Shown here: piece by piece, positions 1 through 10,700 of the stretch
Layout of the letters: every line of letters starts with the position of its first letter
Position numbering within the stretch: the first letter of the stretch is position 1
Source of the DNA: Guillardia theta CCMP2712
Lineage: Eukaryota; Cryptophyceae; Pyrenomonadales; Geminigeraceae
Direction of reading: 5' to 3'
Assembly (NCBI RefSeq): GCF_000315625.1
Contig: NW_005434664.1
Coordinates: forward strand, 208,846-272,845
Length of the DNA: 64,000 nucleotides
Translations under genes and position numbers: made by a program
Notes under the pieces: model-generated
What the model was told of the DNA's origin: nothing
What the model saw: the letters and a program-made list of their open reading frames with translations, nothing else
Databases searched by the model: none

Positions 1-1
1 G

Positions 2-520
2 CAGGAGCAGGAGCTGGATGATGCGCCTGGGCAGAGGCAGGGGCACCTCCGGTGCGAGGAGGAGCACGCGACTGAGAAGGGAGCAGATTGGAAGCGAGAG
101 AGCGATGCTCCCTTGGACCGACTTCTCGCCGCCGGTTTCAGCGACATTGAGCTCGCTTACCACAAACTGATTTCTGAGAAGCTCGCAGGACGCAACACTG
201 CTGCAAGGTCAGAGCATGTCCAGTCCTTCTTGGCAGATGCGAGAAACAAGCTGGCGGAGATGGGGGAGGAAGTGCAGGGTCGTGGATGTGAAAGAGAGAA
301 GCTTCTGTTCATAGACCGAGCTTTTGGTTTGCTCCTGCAGATGTCTGGCTGTCATCTTGGGGACGGAGATCAATGGCGGGAGAAGGAGGAGGAGGAGGAG
401 GAGATGACTGAAGGGGAAGGGATGATGAAGAGCTTGATGCAAGGATGGTCGCTGTGCGTTGAAGAGGTCCTGAGGACCTTTGATGAGGAGCCTGCGGCCA
501 AGAGAGGCAAAGAGAACTGA
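2..520 (+). CDS. 3' end of a hypothetical protein (5' truncated by window)
   Basis: The frame is open from base 2 to the TGA ending at 520 and has no convincing ATG, so the gene starts before the window. About 172 C-terminal residues are visible. They begin Gln/Glu-rich, continue as a predicted helical stretch (AGFSDIELAYHKLISEKLAG) and contain a run of six or more acidic residues near the end. The tail carries a basic AAKRGKEN. No domain is recognised. It converges on the next gene, with about 138 bp between the two stops. Confidence 0.5.
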   Translation, partial: QEQELDDAPGQRQGHLRCEEEHATEKGADWKRESDAPLDRLLAAGFSDIELAYHKLISEKLAGRNTAARSEHVQSFLADARNKLAEMGEEVQGRGCEREKLLFIDRAFGLLLQMSGCHLGDGDQWREKEEEEEEMTEGEGMMKSLMQGWSLCVEEVLRTFDEEPAAKRGKEN

Positions 521-658
521 TATTGCTGTCCTTGTATTCTTATCTTATCTCGTCTGGACAGCCCAGCATCGAATATATCGACTGGGCTGGCAGGACTCTG
601 CTTTCAAATGTTAATTTACAAATATGCACCTGCTGCCATGTCCTCCTCCCAAAGGCCC

Positions 659-1600
659 TCAGTCCAGCACAATCACTTCCACTCCGTTACTGCTGATCGA
701 GCTAGCGGCCATATCCGTGTTGCCATGCCTCCTCGCAGCCTCCACCAGGATCTCTGGAATGGCTCCTCCTCGCTCCGGCAGCGCAGTGACGCTGTCATTG
801 CTCTGTTTGAACAGGTTGTCTATGATGTCCAACGCCATTGTCAAGGTTTCCTCCGACACGTAGGAGCGGAACAACTCTTCGTCCGACTGCGTTGCCGTGC
901 CCTCCCAGCTCGAGAAGATGGTTGCAAGCTGCTCTGCCACGTCCTCGAAGTAGGGCAGCCAGTGGTAGGGATACCACTTCATACACTTGCGCTCGAGCTC
1001 AAGGAACTGCCTGACGGCTTTCTTGAACAAGAAGATGTCACTGCTCTCGTTGAAGCGCCCCTTGCAGTGCTCCTCACAGCATTCTACCTTCTTGGCGCAG
1101 CAGACCCGGAAGAATCTAGTCCTTCCGAGCTCTTTCAGCAGGTGCGAGCTCTCGAACGCGCAGTCCTGCATGACTTCCCTCTCCAGGATGTTCCCGCTGA
1201 TGCACTTGCAGCACCTCTCCTTCTCTCTCTTCTTCGCCTCCTCCTCGTTGGTCTGAATGGCCATCTCGCGAGCAGCATCGACATCTCTGCTGTCTTGCTC
1301 CTCCTCCGCGCCAGCCTCGCCCTCCCTCCGATCCGCCTGCGACAACAACCCCACAATCTCCACAAGCACTTCGTCGAAAGCCTCTTCTTCTGATTTCCCT
1401 TGTCGTATCAGCCGGTTGTAGTTTTGCTCACCTTGCTCGCAGAGCATCGCAAAGCTCTCATGCTTCTCAAAGCTGCTCTTCATCAACCTATTTCGAAGTC
1501 TCGCAGCAATCGACATGATATCGTTGAGGTCCTGATCCTCTCCCGAATCTGCCAAGGAGCCAATCAAACAGCAGGACAAGGATAGGTCAAAGGAAAGCAT
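659..1600 (-). CDS. Hypothetical Cys-rich protein, 313 aa
   Basis: One uninterrupted 313-codon frame runs from an ATG at 1600 to a stop at 659. The first 25 residues are hydrophobic and Cys-containing. The middle (about 120-185) has paired cysteines (CCKC, VCCAKKVECCEEHC) that could bind a metal. Around them are charged helical segments, and the C-terminus is VEVIVLD. No known family is recognised and no catalytic motif is visible. A short upstream exon cannot be excluded. The complementary strand is also open over most of the same interval (608-1393), but it has a less protein-like composition and is treated as a shadow. Confidence 0.55.
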   Translation of the reverse strand: MLSFDLSLSCCLIGSLADSGEDQDLNDIMSIAARLRNRLMKSSFEKHESFAMLCEQGEQNYNRLIRQGKSEEEAFDEVLVEIVGLLSQADRREGEAGAEEEQDSRDVDAAREMAIQTNEEEAKKREKERCCKCISGNILEREVMQDCAFESSHLLKELGRTRFFRVCCAKKVECCEEHCKGRFNESSDIFLFKKAVRQFLELERKCMKWYPYHWLPYFEDVAEQLATIFSSWEGTATQSDEELFRSYVSEETLTMALDIIDNLFKQSNDSVTALPERGGAIPEILVEAARRHGNTDMAASSISSNGVEVIVLD

Positions 1601-1867
1601 GGAAAGGATCCCTCAATTCTAGAGACAAGATCTTGGTTTAGCAACTTGTTTCGCTATCAATCTGTTCAAACAATATCTAATGTAAAGCCAACCTTCCTCT
1701 TGATCATTCTCTCAACATAGCTATATTCTCGTTAACTTTACTTCTGCTTCCACCAACATGTCCTTGCCCACCTTCTCTGTCTCCACCACCATCTCCACCA
1801 TCTCCTCCATCTATTATATCTACAACTCCTCGCATCTTCTTCTTTCTCTTCCTCCTGCTCCTCCTGA

Positions 1868-1913
<46 letters not shown>

Positions 1914-2380
1914 CCCCCTCTCCCCTCTCCTCCTGTTTCCCCTCTCCGCTTCACCTTCGTCCGCCATGTCTGGTCTTGCGCTCCTCACCTCACCACCCCA
2001 CCCCGTTCGCCTTCTGCTCCCCCCACCAAAGAATTATACTACCCCACCCCAAAATATGAGACCGAAATTGAGTATTTATGAGGGGTTATAGTGGACATCG
2101 ACCCACCCAGTCTAGTTCTAAGCTTCTCGCCTTTTGATACAAAACTAGCTCGACTTGACTAAATTTTATCCACGAACACTGAAATTCTGTAAATTATCAA
2201 GATAATATGCTCTAGATATTTCAAAAATTGAGGGGCCCCGAAACAGAGTGTTTACAGAAAATAAGAAATTCATGGGTGGTACCCATACCCCCACATCGAA
2301 TGTTTAAAAGGGGGGTAGATGCACATGTGGCAATATACCGGGTCCTTTATGGAACATTGAAGGGGTAGGTAAACATCTCT
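1601..2380. other. Intergenic spacer with hexanucleotide tract
   Basis: No gene is supported. At about 1856-1916 there is a GCTCCT-type hexamer array, and around it pyrimidine-rich DNA that is open in several frames only because it is repetitive. From about 2080 it becomes AT-rich and carries GGGGTA-like motifs (2281-2370) just upstream of the next gene. Confidence 0.6.
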
Positions 2381-3302
2381 ATGCAAGTAGAGGATCGGCT
2401 GCAAGGAAGGGGAGAAGGAGTAGCAGCATCAGAAACAGCTGGAGTAGTAGCTGGAGTAGTAGCTGGAGTAGTAGCTGGAGTAGTAGCTGGGAAGCCAGAG
2501 GAATCCGTGCCGGTCCCGTCCCAACAGCCAACGACTGGATCAGGAGCACCCTTATCGACTGGATCATCTGGATCCAAAGCACTTACAGGTCCAGCTGGCT
2601 CGACGAGTGCATCAGCAGTGACAAGCTCAACCAAAGAAGGTCAGTCTACTCCTGGCTCTCAATCAGCCTTTGTGCCAGCACTCTCTTCGCAGCCTACAAC
2701 AGCCTTCAAAACTTCATCCCCCCCCTTGCCAGTGAAAGAGACAGCTCCACTCTATCGCTCACCCACTTGCTCCTCAGCCCCTGGGAAGTCTGCCTCTTTC
2801 TCATCCCCCGTACCTCAAGGTGGCGCGGAACAGAACCGAAGCCTATCAGCTTTCGCCACCTCTGTGAAACTTGCAGCTGCAGCAAGCAGCAGCAGTTCCA
2901 GTGCCGATCTGCCGCAGCCAAGCCCCGAGAAGAAGCTCAAGACTGAGCCCCCCACGACACCGACAAGCAAGGCAGCACAGGAGGGTGAGAACAAGCCGTC
3001 GGCATCTCCACAATCCACAGCAGGAGCAGAAATAAGTGGGAAGAGATCGCCTGTTTGCCTCGGGTGACACGTTTGTACAGTTGACACCGTGGAGACTCTG
3101 GAGCAGATCCAGAAGATCATCGAGAGAAACTCAGAACAACTCCGCAAGGTGGGGGCCAACTTCTCAAGGGCGGAACCGGAGAGGAACGAAACTATCATTC
3201 AGGTACGCGCCCTCTCAACATGGGAATGTCAATGACATGTACGCACAGAATATCTACAAGAGTCTGCAGGAAGTGGTGACGGAGGTCGAGAAGTTGTCCT
3301 AG
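2381..3302 (+). CDS. Ser/Thr/Pro-rich protein with C-terminal coiled coil (3 exons)
   Basis: Predicted exons are 2381-3035, 3081-3202 and 3249-3302, joined by 45- and 46-nt GT-AG introns in phases 1 and 0. Reading straight through exon 1 would stop shortly afterwards, whereas the spliced frame continues into clear coding sequence. The protein is about 276 aa. It has a low-complexity GVVA tandem repeat near residues 20-36, then a long Ser/Thr/Pro/Ala-rich region with EKKLKTE, and a C-terminal heptad-like helix (ETLEQIQKIIERNSEQLRKV) ending EVEKLS. This layout is seen in some nucleoporins and transcription factors, but no FG repeats are obvious and no function is assigned. Confidence 0.65.
2438..2490. 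repeat. 12-bp tandem repeat in coding sequence
   Basis: The unit AGCTGGAGTAGT is repeated about four times. It encodes a repeating Gly-Val-Val-Ala segment in the gene that starts at 2381. Confidence 0.85.
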
Positions 3303-3335
3303 AGCCTCTCTCTGTCAGCCTGCAACTGTTGGAGG

Positions 3336-4788
3336 ATGAAGGACCTGAAGTGTTTGGCTCTCCTGCTTCTGGCTAGCGTCCTCGTCCAGAGTTCCATCCT
3401 GAAAGACGATGCCTGCCCGTAAGTCCGCCAATGTAGCAGTTGCCGTTGCTCACAATGTCTTGATGGGCAGATCGAGAGAAGACAGGCCTGACTCTTTGAC
3501 TCATGTAAACAAATTCCTTTCTATCCTTCAAGTTCATGAACATCAAGATCCAAGTAGTGACTACTGTCTGGCGTGCAGGCGGCCCGCACGCTTCTCAAGA
3601 ACAACCAAATGGAACAAGCCAAGGCATGCCTTGAGAAAGCCTTTTCCAAGAATCCCAGGTTTCCTTTCGTACTCAAGAGGCATTCTGATCGAGATCGTGA
3701 ACCAGATATGTACCTGCCATGCAAGAACTTGGCACGCTTTGCAGTAGACTGAGGCAGTATGAAATGGCGGTGATTGTCGAAGGTGGTTCTCCTGTTCATG
3801 AACTCGTTGGCAGGTAAAATATTTCTCCATGGCCCTCAAGGAGGAAGTAAGAGATAGATCAGTCCATGTCATGACCTTGCATTAAATGTTCCCGAGCAGG
3901 TGACGACAGGGGTTCTGAACAATCTGGCAATCGTTTATCAAGAGATGGGCTCACATACGGAAGCTGTTCAAATGTATCAACTCCCCTCTTGACGGCGTTG
4001 GCCGTTTGCTCACGTTCTCTCAGGTACAAACGAGCCTTGAAGCTTGATCAGGATGATGCGACTGCGCATTACAACCTCGGTAGGGCTCGATGATCCCATC
4101 GGCTTCAGCTTCTTCTGATGAGTTCCTGGGCCACAGGAACTGCGTTGGAGAAGGCTGGTTCTTACAAGGAGGCGGTGAAATCCTATAGAGAAGTGATGTG
4201 AGGCTGTCCTATGGCTGCCAGGTGACAGAAAGACTGCAGGCGATTGAGTTGGAGCCCGAGGAAGCAAAGTACTACAACAACATGGGAGGGAGGTAGGAGA
4301 CTCGCTGCCGTGCCCACTTGCCCCAGTTGAGACCTGTCTTGAAAGCCTTGCCGCCATGAACAAGACTGAGACGGCGGAGAGAAGTTACAAGTGGGCCATA
4401 AAGCTAAGCCCCCGCTTCATTGATGCATATTACAACATCGGGAACTTGCTCCTGGCCACTGGTGAGCCCGGCGACTTCTCACAAGGAAGTGGTGATATAA
4501 CATGCGGGTACAGGGAAAATCGAAAACGCCATCGAGAGGTTGGAGCAGGCGCTGAAGCTCGACCCCTCGCACGCTAAGGTGCGCTGACAGCGCTAAGCAG
4601 CCGCAAACCTCATGGGCGACGCAGGCGCAGAAGAAGCTGAAAGAGGCGCAGAAGGCCCTCGAAGAGAAGGTGAAGAGGGTCCCACCCAAAGAAGTCGGTC
4701 ATGTCCTGCCCAGGTCGAGGCGTTCAAAATGCAGGTGGATGATGCAATCGAGAAGGCACAGAAGATGATGTCTCGAGGGGAGTTGTGA
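3336..4788 (+). CDS. Secretory-pathway TPR-repeat protein (13 exons, about 277 aa)
   Basis: Exons by phase and TPR consensus: 3336-3418, 3471-3504, 3579-3658, 3706-3769, 3814-3846, 3900-3973, 4024-4079, 4137-4192, 4240-4292, 4346-4461, 4514-4578, 4625-4669, 4714-4788. All introns are 44-74 nt. The first exon encodes a signal peptide (MKDLKCLALLLLASVLVQSS). The rest is built from 34-residue TPR units. Examples are NLAIVYQEMGSHTEAVQMYK, ALKLDQDDATAHYNLG, AIELEPEEAKYYNNMGG and AIKLSPRFIDAYYNIG, followed by a charged helix. TPR proteins are protein-interaction scaffolds, so this one probably works in the ER/secretory route or in a plastid compartment reached through the ER. The partner is unknown. 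Exon 2 is the least certain. The gene converges on the rhodopsin gene. Confidence 0.8.
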
Positions 4789-4874
4789 CCGACTTGGATT
4801 CCGCTAGAATGTCAACTTTATTTACGTGCATGTAGACAACCAAAATATATCATCTCCTCGAGTTAATCACTACT

Positions 4875-6422
4875 TCAAACATATTCGCGAGCCTGACTTG
4901 GTGCCGACGAAGAGGATCCAAGAGAATCGTGGGCAGAAACGATCATGAAGGAGAACACACACTTGCTGATGATGTCCATGATGGTGTAGGCAACCACCTG
5001 ACAGAAACGATCACTGCCCATCCGTTAACAGTCATGAAATTTTACCTCGAAGGAGACGGAGAAGGAAGCAAATCCCTCGGAGAAGAGCCAGACAACAGGG
5101 TAGAAGGACCACATGATGATGGTGAGCCAAGCGATCTTGCCGTAGAGGTCGATCATGTCAGGCTCCTTGCGGGTGATGACAGTCTCGCGGAAGGTCCTGG
5201 CGAGAGAATAGACAACAGGGAGGAACATGGCCTTGGAGAAGTAAGTACAAGGCCGTCAATCAGATCTGCATGCGCTCACCATTCCGAAGAGGAACCAGAA
5301 CCACTTGACGGTGGTGACAACAGAGACAGCACCCATGTAGCCCGCAACGATCATGAGCACTGAAGGTAAGTCAGCCACCCACACTAGATCTCATACACAG
5401 GGCTTACTGTCAGCTCCAATCACGGCAGCGATGGTAACGAAGTCCTGACCAGCGACAAGGCCGAGGTCAAGGATAAGGAGAGGAGTAGTGATGAGCCAGT
5501 CGACATAACGAGCATAGAAGAACTGTCTGCATCCAGCAATAGCGGTCCATCCCTGTCCCGAGAGCATAGCAAAGTAGGAGAAGGTGGCGACACCGCAGAT
5601 GAACGTGTTGCAGAAGTAGAACTTGCGTCGTTCGGCATCAGCACTAGCAGCCTTAGCAACCATCACCACGGTGGAGACAGCAAGGGCAAGGAAGCCGAGG
5701 GTAAGAGCTCCGACACCAGTGGATCCAACCTCCTCGATGGTTGTGCATGCTGTGGGCGCAAGTGCCTGTAACTACGTCAGATGCACAACCGATCAACAGT
5801 GAAGCATGTCAAAACAAAAGGAGGTGGTAAAAGAGCTGCAGAAATTGCTATCACATATCTAACATCATCCTCTAATAATCTTGAATTCATGTTACATAAG
5901 ACAAGAGATGACGTGTAGCAATCTGCCTTGTCCTTGTTGAATTACAGAAATCAACTACAACCCGAGCTCCAGCGAAGAATGAACAGATCTGAATATTTTC
6001 AAGAAAAATTTCTCGATGGTAATTGTCTAATATCTTTGGGTCGTGTGATCGAACATCCCCAGCGCATCAGCTTCATATTACTCTCGGAAGGTGAAAGCTT
6101 TCTACCTCGGAACTTCACTAACAAACATGGAGTTCCACCATATTGATAATTTACAGCCATGAGATGAATGACTTTAGTGAGCTAGATGAGTTCGTGAATA
6201 ATGTGAGAGACTACTACTGTGCAACATGGCCCAACAACAAGCGAGAAGGCACCCTCCCAGCAGCCTCCATTATCGCTCTTTGCATTTCAAACCTTACTAG
6301 ACACAAAGGAGAAACAAGAGGACCGATAAAACTCAATTTCATAAGAGGAAGAAACCAAAGCTTTCTGCATTTCTCTTCACCTTAGCAGCGGCGGAGGCGC
6401 CGGCGAGCATAGCGAACGGCAT
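4875..6422 (-). CDS. Type-1 (microbial) rhodopsin, probable light-driven proton pump
   Basis: Five exons: 6381-6422, 5408-5765, 5280-5359, 5046-5231, 4875-4997. They give a protein of about 262 aa, normal for the family. Helix C reads ARYVDWLITTPLLILDL, which supplies the equivalents of bacteriorhodopsin Arg82, Asp85, Thr89 and Asp96. This DTD set is typical of proton pumps. Helix F has WSFYPVVWL, and the following loop (SEGFASFSVSFE) keeps acids at the Glu194 and Glu204 positions used for proton release. Helix G has MDIISKCVFSF, with the Asp212 equivalent and the retinal-binding Lys216 equivalent. Exon 1 (MPFAMLAGASAAAK) lies across a 615-bp intron, much longer than the others, and is the least certain part. 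A cation channel of the bacteriorhodopsin-like cryptophyte type shares the DTD set, so pump versus channel is an inference. Confidence 0.85.
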
Positions 6423-7594
6423 GGCTGATGGCGCGCGACCTTTCGTCGCTTCACTCAACCACCCAAGAGCTATTTCCGCTACCCCCACCCCTCCGGATAC
6501 ACCCCAACCCCCTCCCGCTTCTATTTTAATACCGGTGGGTGATCCCAAGTGTCTCGTACTACCCTTTTATTTATCTGAACTTGAGGGGGTAGTGAAGAAG
6601 AATAGGGGGTAGTAAGTGGGTGGCAGAGCACAACGATAGGTAGGGTACTTTGTTTTTTTTTGAGCACATTGCCACGGTACGGTACTCGAATTTGGGATTC
6701 AAAGGGGTACTTTTTAGTAGGATATCATGGGTGTATATCAGAATTTTCAAGGAGGGTGGGGTACTGATTCTGGTACAAAGAGCTATTAGTAAAACTTAAG
6801 TTTCTTCCACCCTTCGAAATTATCCTTTCCAATTCGAAATAGTTTTCTCAAATTTCAACCATCGTCCGACAATGACGCTTAGAGCAATTTTAAAAATGAG
6901 TAGTGATCAAATTTGTACCAAACTTGAAGATATTGGTACCAGAGGGGTTTTGCTCAACAAGAATTTCTAAGAAATTATAAGAATTCAAAAAAATACTAAT
7001 AAATTCCAAACGAGGCGGGCTTGACAATAAACCTCACATAATTAACACTCAAAAATAATGTTTAAACCCCGATATTCCATATTTTCTCCATATGCCGGCC
7101 TAATCGTTGGCATTTCTTTACTGCAAATTCTTGAGAGCCTGGTGACAGGAGGCTGAGCTTGTGCGACCATGGGGAGGACGGCGATCGTGACGACGACGAT
7201 CTACGTGAGACAGAGGAGGAGGAGAGGAGGAGAAGATATGTGAATATGGAGGAAGAAAAGAAGGAGGTGGAAGGAGGAGGAGGATGAGAAAGGTGCGGGA
7301 GAAGAGGAAGCGGGAGGACAGCAGAAGGGCTGCATCAAATCTGCTTGCAGCCCTTGAAGCAGATGAGAGTGACGAGAGTGATGAGACGATCGGATAGTGA
7401 GTTGTCTCACAACGTCGTGTGAATATGCTGCGAGGACAACTCATGTTAGATTTCATACAATCTTGGGTCCCATGACTCAACGAGGGAGGGACGTTCAACT
7501 TGAAAGCGGAGGTCAAGGCAGGGCGACGTATGAAATTAGCATGGAGAAGGAGCATATGGACCTGCTTGAAACACTGTTTAGAGAGAAATTATAG
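6423..7594. other. Intergenic, GGGGTA-rich and AT-rich
   Basis: Directly upstream of the rhodopsin start lies a run of CTACCCC/GGGGTA motifs (6480-6780). It is followed by AT-rich sequence (6780-7080) and a purine-rich tract (7200-7330). No convincing exon is seen. The missing first exon of the downstream glycosyltransferase could lie at about 7340-7594. Confidence 0.5.
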
Positions 7595-8851
7595 AGACAT
7601 TTGAGCATAACAAGGCAGTCAGAGGGAACAAGTCGACCTGACGGTTGGGTTATAACTCTTGTGAACGAACGGATGTTGGCACCAGGTACCCAAGGCCATC
7701 CATGCGTACATGAAGAACGCGAAGGAGAATGGACACAGCGATGCTATCTTCATAGTGCGTGTATGCCATGCCTGTTTCTCCAGCTGACTGGTCGCTGTGA
7801 AAGGTTGCTGGGGATAAGAAGACTCCGCCAGAGGCAAAGCAGTTTTGTGACGCGTGCGCGGAGGAATTTAAAATGAAATGTCAATATCTCACTGTTGACG
7901 ATCAGATCAACTGGGTGAGAACACTCCTGCTGCTTGTGATGAAGATATTGTTGTCTGATGTGTGTTGGTGGAAGTTGCAAGACTTCCCAGAGCTTGCAAG
8001 CGCTATCCCATGGAACAGCATTCAGCGCAGGAATATAGCAATCCTCTTAGCTTATCAGATCGGTTGTGAAATCATCATCACAATAGGCACGTTCGGCATC
8101 ATCTCTTGTCCAACCAGCTGTGATGATGAGTGCAGATGACGACAACTACTTCGTTGAGGGACAAGACTTTATCGGCGAGCACATCCGGCACATCAAAGAT
8201 CAGATTCCCCACACCTCCTTGGTTTCCAATACAGGATGGTGAGTGCGGTTATGAGGAGGAAATTGTTTGCTCGCGTTGACTTCAGCGTTGGCAGGTTGAA
8301 TGTCTGTGAATACCTCGAAGACAAGAGGAAGTTTGAGTTCTATCCTCGAGGATATCCCATGAATCAGAGGTGCCCGCACCAGGCCCTTGCATCGTTTTCC
8401 TGACTTGCTCCAAGATGGAGAAGTCCCAAACCGATCCACCGTGCAGTCCAGCAGAACAGAAAGGTTGGTTTCCTGCCTTGTTGCCGAGAGGAACCGAGCG
8501 AGGCAGGGCCGGTCGTGAGAGGGGTGCAGGTGGTGGTCAACGCGGGGCTGTGGCTGGATGATCCAGATGTGGATGCGATCACAAGGTTGTGCAATGACAT
8601 CTCAGCTGAGAGGTATCTGCGAGAAGACAGCTTCTCCTTATCGAGGAAGACTTGGTGTCCGTTCAACTCTCAGAACACCGCCATCTCGCGCGAGGTGATG
8701 CCAGGGGCACGTCGCTCACTTGTCTCGTGTTCTGCTGCAAATCATTGCCATGTCATGTATTGATGTTTCTGGGCCTCTTTGGTTCTCCTTCATAACCATC
8801 TCTTTGGAAGCATTTCTTTCATCTACATCATCTTGTGCCCAAACTCGAGAG

Positions 8852-8933
<82 letters not shown>

Positions 8934-9679
8934 AACATACACACACACAACTCAAGGCGTGCTCACGATCTGCGCTTCCTGCTTCCTTCTGATCTCCTGC
9001 CGATCTGACCCCGCATTCCCTCCAGGTCATCCCTGGATACTGTCTCAGTCCCAACGTCGGAAGATACGACGACATCTGGGCAGGGTAACGATACTCTCAC
9101 CTGAGCTCCTGCTCGAGACAGGGACACTCGTGTAACCGCGCCCTTGCAGGTACGTCGTCATGGCGATAGCCGACAAGCTCGACCATGCCATCATGTTTGG
9201 CTTCCCGCTCGTCAAGCAGGAGAGGAACCCGCACAACTACTTCAACGATCACCAGGCTGAGAGGATCGGGCTGGAGTTCACTGAGACGTTTTGCGAATGG
9301 TTGCGCGAGGCTCCCCTCAAGGTATTGCAAGTCATGAGGCTGATGTTGTTTTGCTGTCTGTCAGACCTGTTGCGAACCCTTTTCTTCAGTCTTCTCTTTG
9401 CATCTTTCAGAGCATTCCTTGTGGCTGATGGTTTCTTGTCTTGATGGTCCTTTTCCTATTTCTGCATCTTTCGCTTCATTGGCTCTTCTGCTACCCTTCA
9501 CTTGTGCTCACTCACCCTCTCAGGGAACCACCTACCTCGCATGCTTGGGGGAGATCGTGGCATGGCTGCAGCAGAAGGCAGAGGGCGCATCTAACGAGCA
9601 GTTCAAGGATCAAGTCTTCGGCTTCTGTTTGACGCAAGAGGCTTGGATCAAGACAATGGAGAGGATGAACGTGGTGTGA
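7595..9679 (+). CDS. GT75/RGP-like nucleotide-sugar glycosyltransferase or mutase
   Basis: Exons that fit by phase: 7686-7754, 7804-7914, 7975-8086, 8136-8238, 8295-8369, 8415-8694, 9026-9084, 9150-9321, 9524-9679, about 379 codons. Motifs in order: GDKKTP; a DDD nucleotide-sugar site (ITIDDDNYF); GLWLDDPDVDA; CPFNSQNTAI; and GRYDDIWAGY. This order matches the reversibly glycosylated polypeptide / UDP-arabinopyranose mutase type (GT75) and related protist proteins, which move or isomerise sugars on UDP. The substrate is not deducible. The intron 8087-8135 starts with GC. The 5' end is unresolved: the first strand (WVITL, about 7643) sits one base out of frame with the next segment unless a 25-nt intron (7661-7685) or a base error is assumed. 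Confidence 0.75.
8853..8950. repeat. (CA)n microsatellite in an intron
   Basis: About 80 bp of CA dinucleotides, then a short interruption (ATGAACAT) and five more units. The tract lies inside the 331-nt intron (8695-9025) of the GT75-like gene and explains why that intron is longer than its neighbours. Confidence 0.95.
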
Positions 9680-9809
9680 AGTCAAGGTGCTGCCCTTTCT
9701 CAAACGATTTTCCGATGTGGAGCGTGTGGAAGTAATTTCGATTCCGATTTTCATAACGGATCAGAGCAAGTGTTGGAACTTGAGCACTACATTTTCTTAG
9801 ATCCTTCTT

Positions 9810-10700
9810 CTACTCGCTATGCTCGAATACTGTGACTACTGATGCACCGGCGGGAATGATGTTGCGTTCTGCCACGGTTTCATGACCAATAACGGGCCCA
9901 ATCGCTGTCGACATCACAGAGTCCATGTCGAAAACTTGCGGCTGCTGCTCAGTTCTCTTGGCTGTTGTTTTGCCCTCAGCGGATAAGTCGTGGCTGAAGA
10001 AGAGTGCATAGAGGGTCGTCAGCCCATAGATCGATATTACCAGGCTGGCACCGCATGCGAGGAGGGACGGAGAAGAGTAGATCCCGTACCCGAAGCCCGC
10101 GAGGTCGCTTGACTGCATGTCTTGGAACCCCATGCAGCACGTGGCGATGAGCAGCACGTACAGGGCCTGCCCGAAGAAGCGATGGTGCTTCTTCGCCGCC
10201 TCACGCTGCTCGGGACCCCTCCATGGGTACAAGCTTGACGCCACGCCCCCCGCCAGCTGCCCGCCCCATAGCAACAGGCACAGCACTCCCATCCATGAGT
10301 GCGCGCTGTACATGGTGCTGAACGGAAACGTGCCATCAAGCCCAGCCTGGCCCGTAGACTCGAGGCAGCCGGTCATCGGGCAAGTCGGCGTTCCGTTGCC
10401 CTGACCCGACAAGCTCTTGTACTGGATGATGGCGACCAGCCCCAGGAGCGCGCAGATGATGCCGAGCAGGTGGAACGCCACGTGCCCCATCCACAGGTCC
10501 ATCCTGCTCCAGAGCGGGAAGCTCTTGATCAGGATACCCTCCGAGGTGGCGATGAGGAAGAGAGTCATGCCCAGGGCATGCCAGCCGAACAGCGCCGCGC
10601 TGCTCGTGCCGAAGCCTCCCTCTGCGAGGATGACCCACGCGATCACTATCCCCAGCAGTGCGAGGGCGCAAACTCTTGGGAGCAGCCAGACAAGGAGCAT
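9810..10700 (-). CDS. Cytochrome b561-type transmembrane ferrireductase, copy 1
   Basis: Single exon, 296 aa. It has about six hydrophobic helices. The histidines expected to hold two haems lie in GWHALGM, GHVAFHLLG, SAHSWMGV and KKHHRFFG. Cytochrome b561 proteins carry electrons from ascorbate across a membrane to monodehydroascorbate or ferric iron. The protein starts directly with helix 1, a normal b561 arrangement. The soluble C-terminal tail of about 60 residues follows LYALFFS and contains QVFDMDSVMSTA. A near-identical second copy lies 1573 bp upstream on the same strand. Confidence 0.85.
   Translation of the reverse strand: MLLVWLLPRVCALALLGIVIAWVILAEGGFGTSSAALFGWHALGMTLFLIATSEGILIKSFPLWSRMDLWMGHVAFHLLGIICALLGLVAIIQYKSLSGQGNGTPTCPMTGCLESTGQAGLDGTFPFSTMYSAHSWMGVLCLLLWGGQLAGGVASSLYPWRGPEQREAAKKHHRFFGQALYVLLIATCCMGFQDMQSSDLAGFGYGIYSSPSLLACGASLVISIYGLTTLYALFFSHDLSAEGKTTAKRTEQQPQVFDMDSVMSTAIGPVIGHETVAERNIIPAGASVVTVFEHSE

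Noticed and set aside
608-1393. 261-codon plus-strand frame
   Set aside because: It is antisense to the 313-codon minus-strand gene, whose composition is more protein-like.
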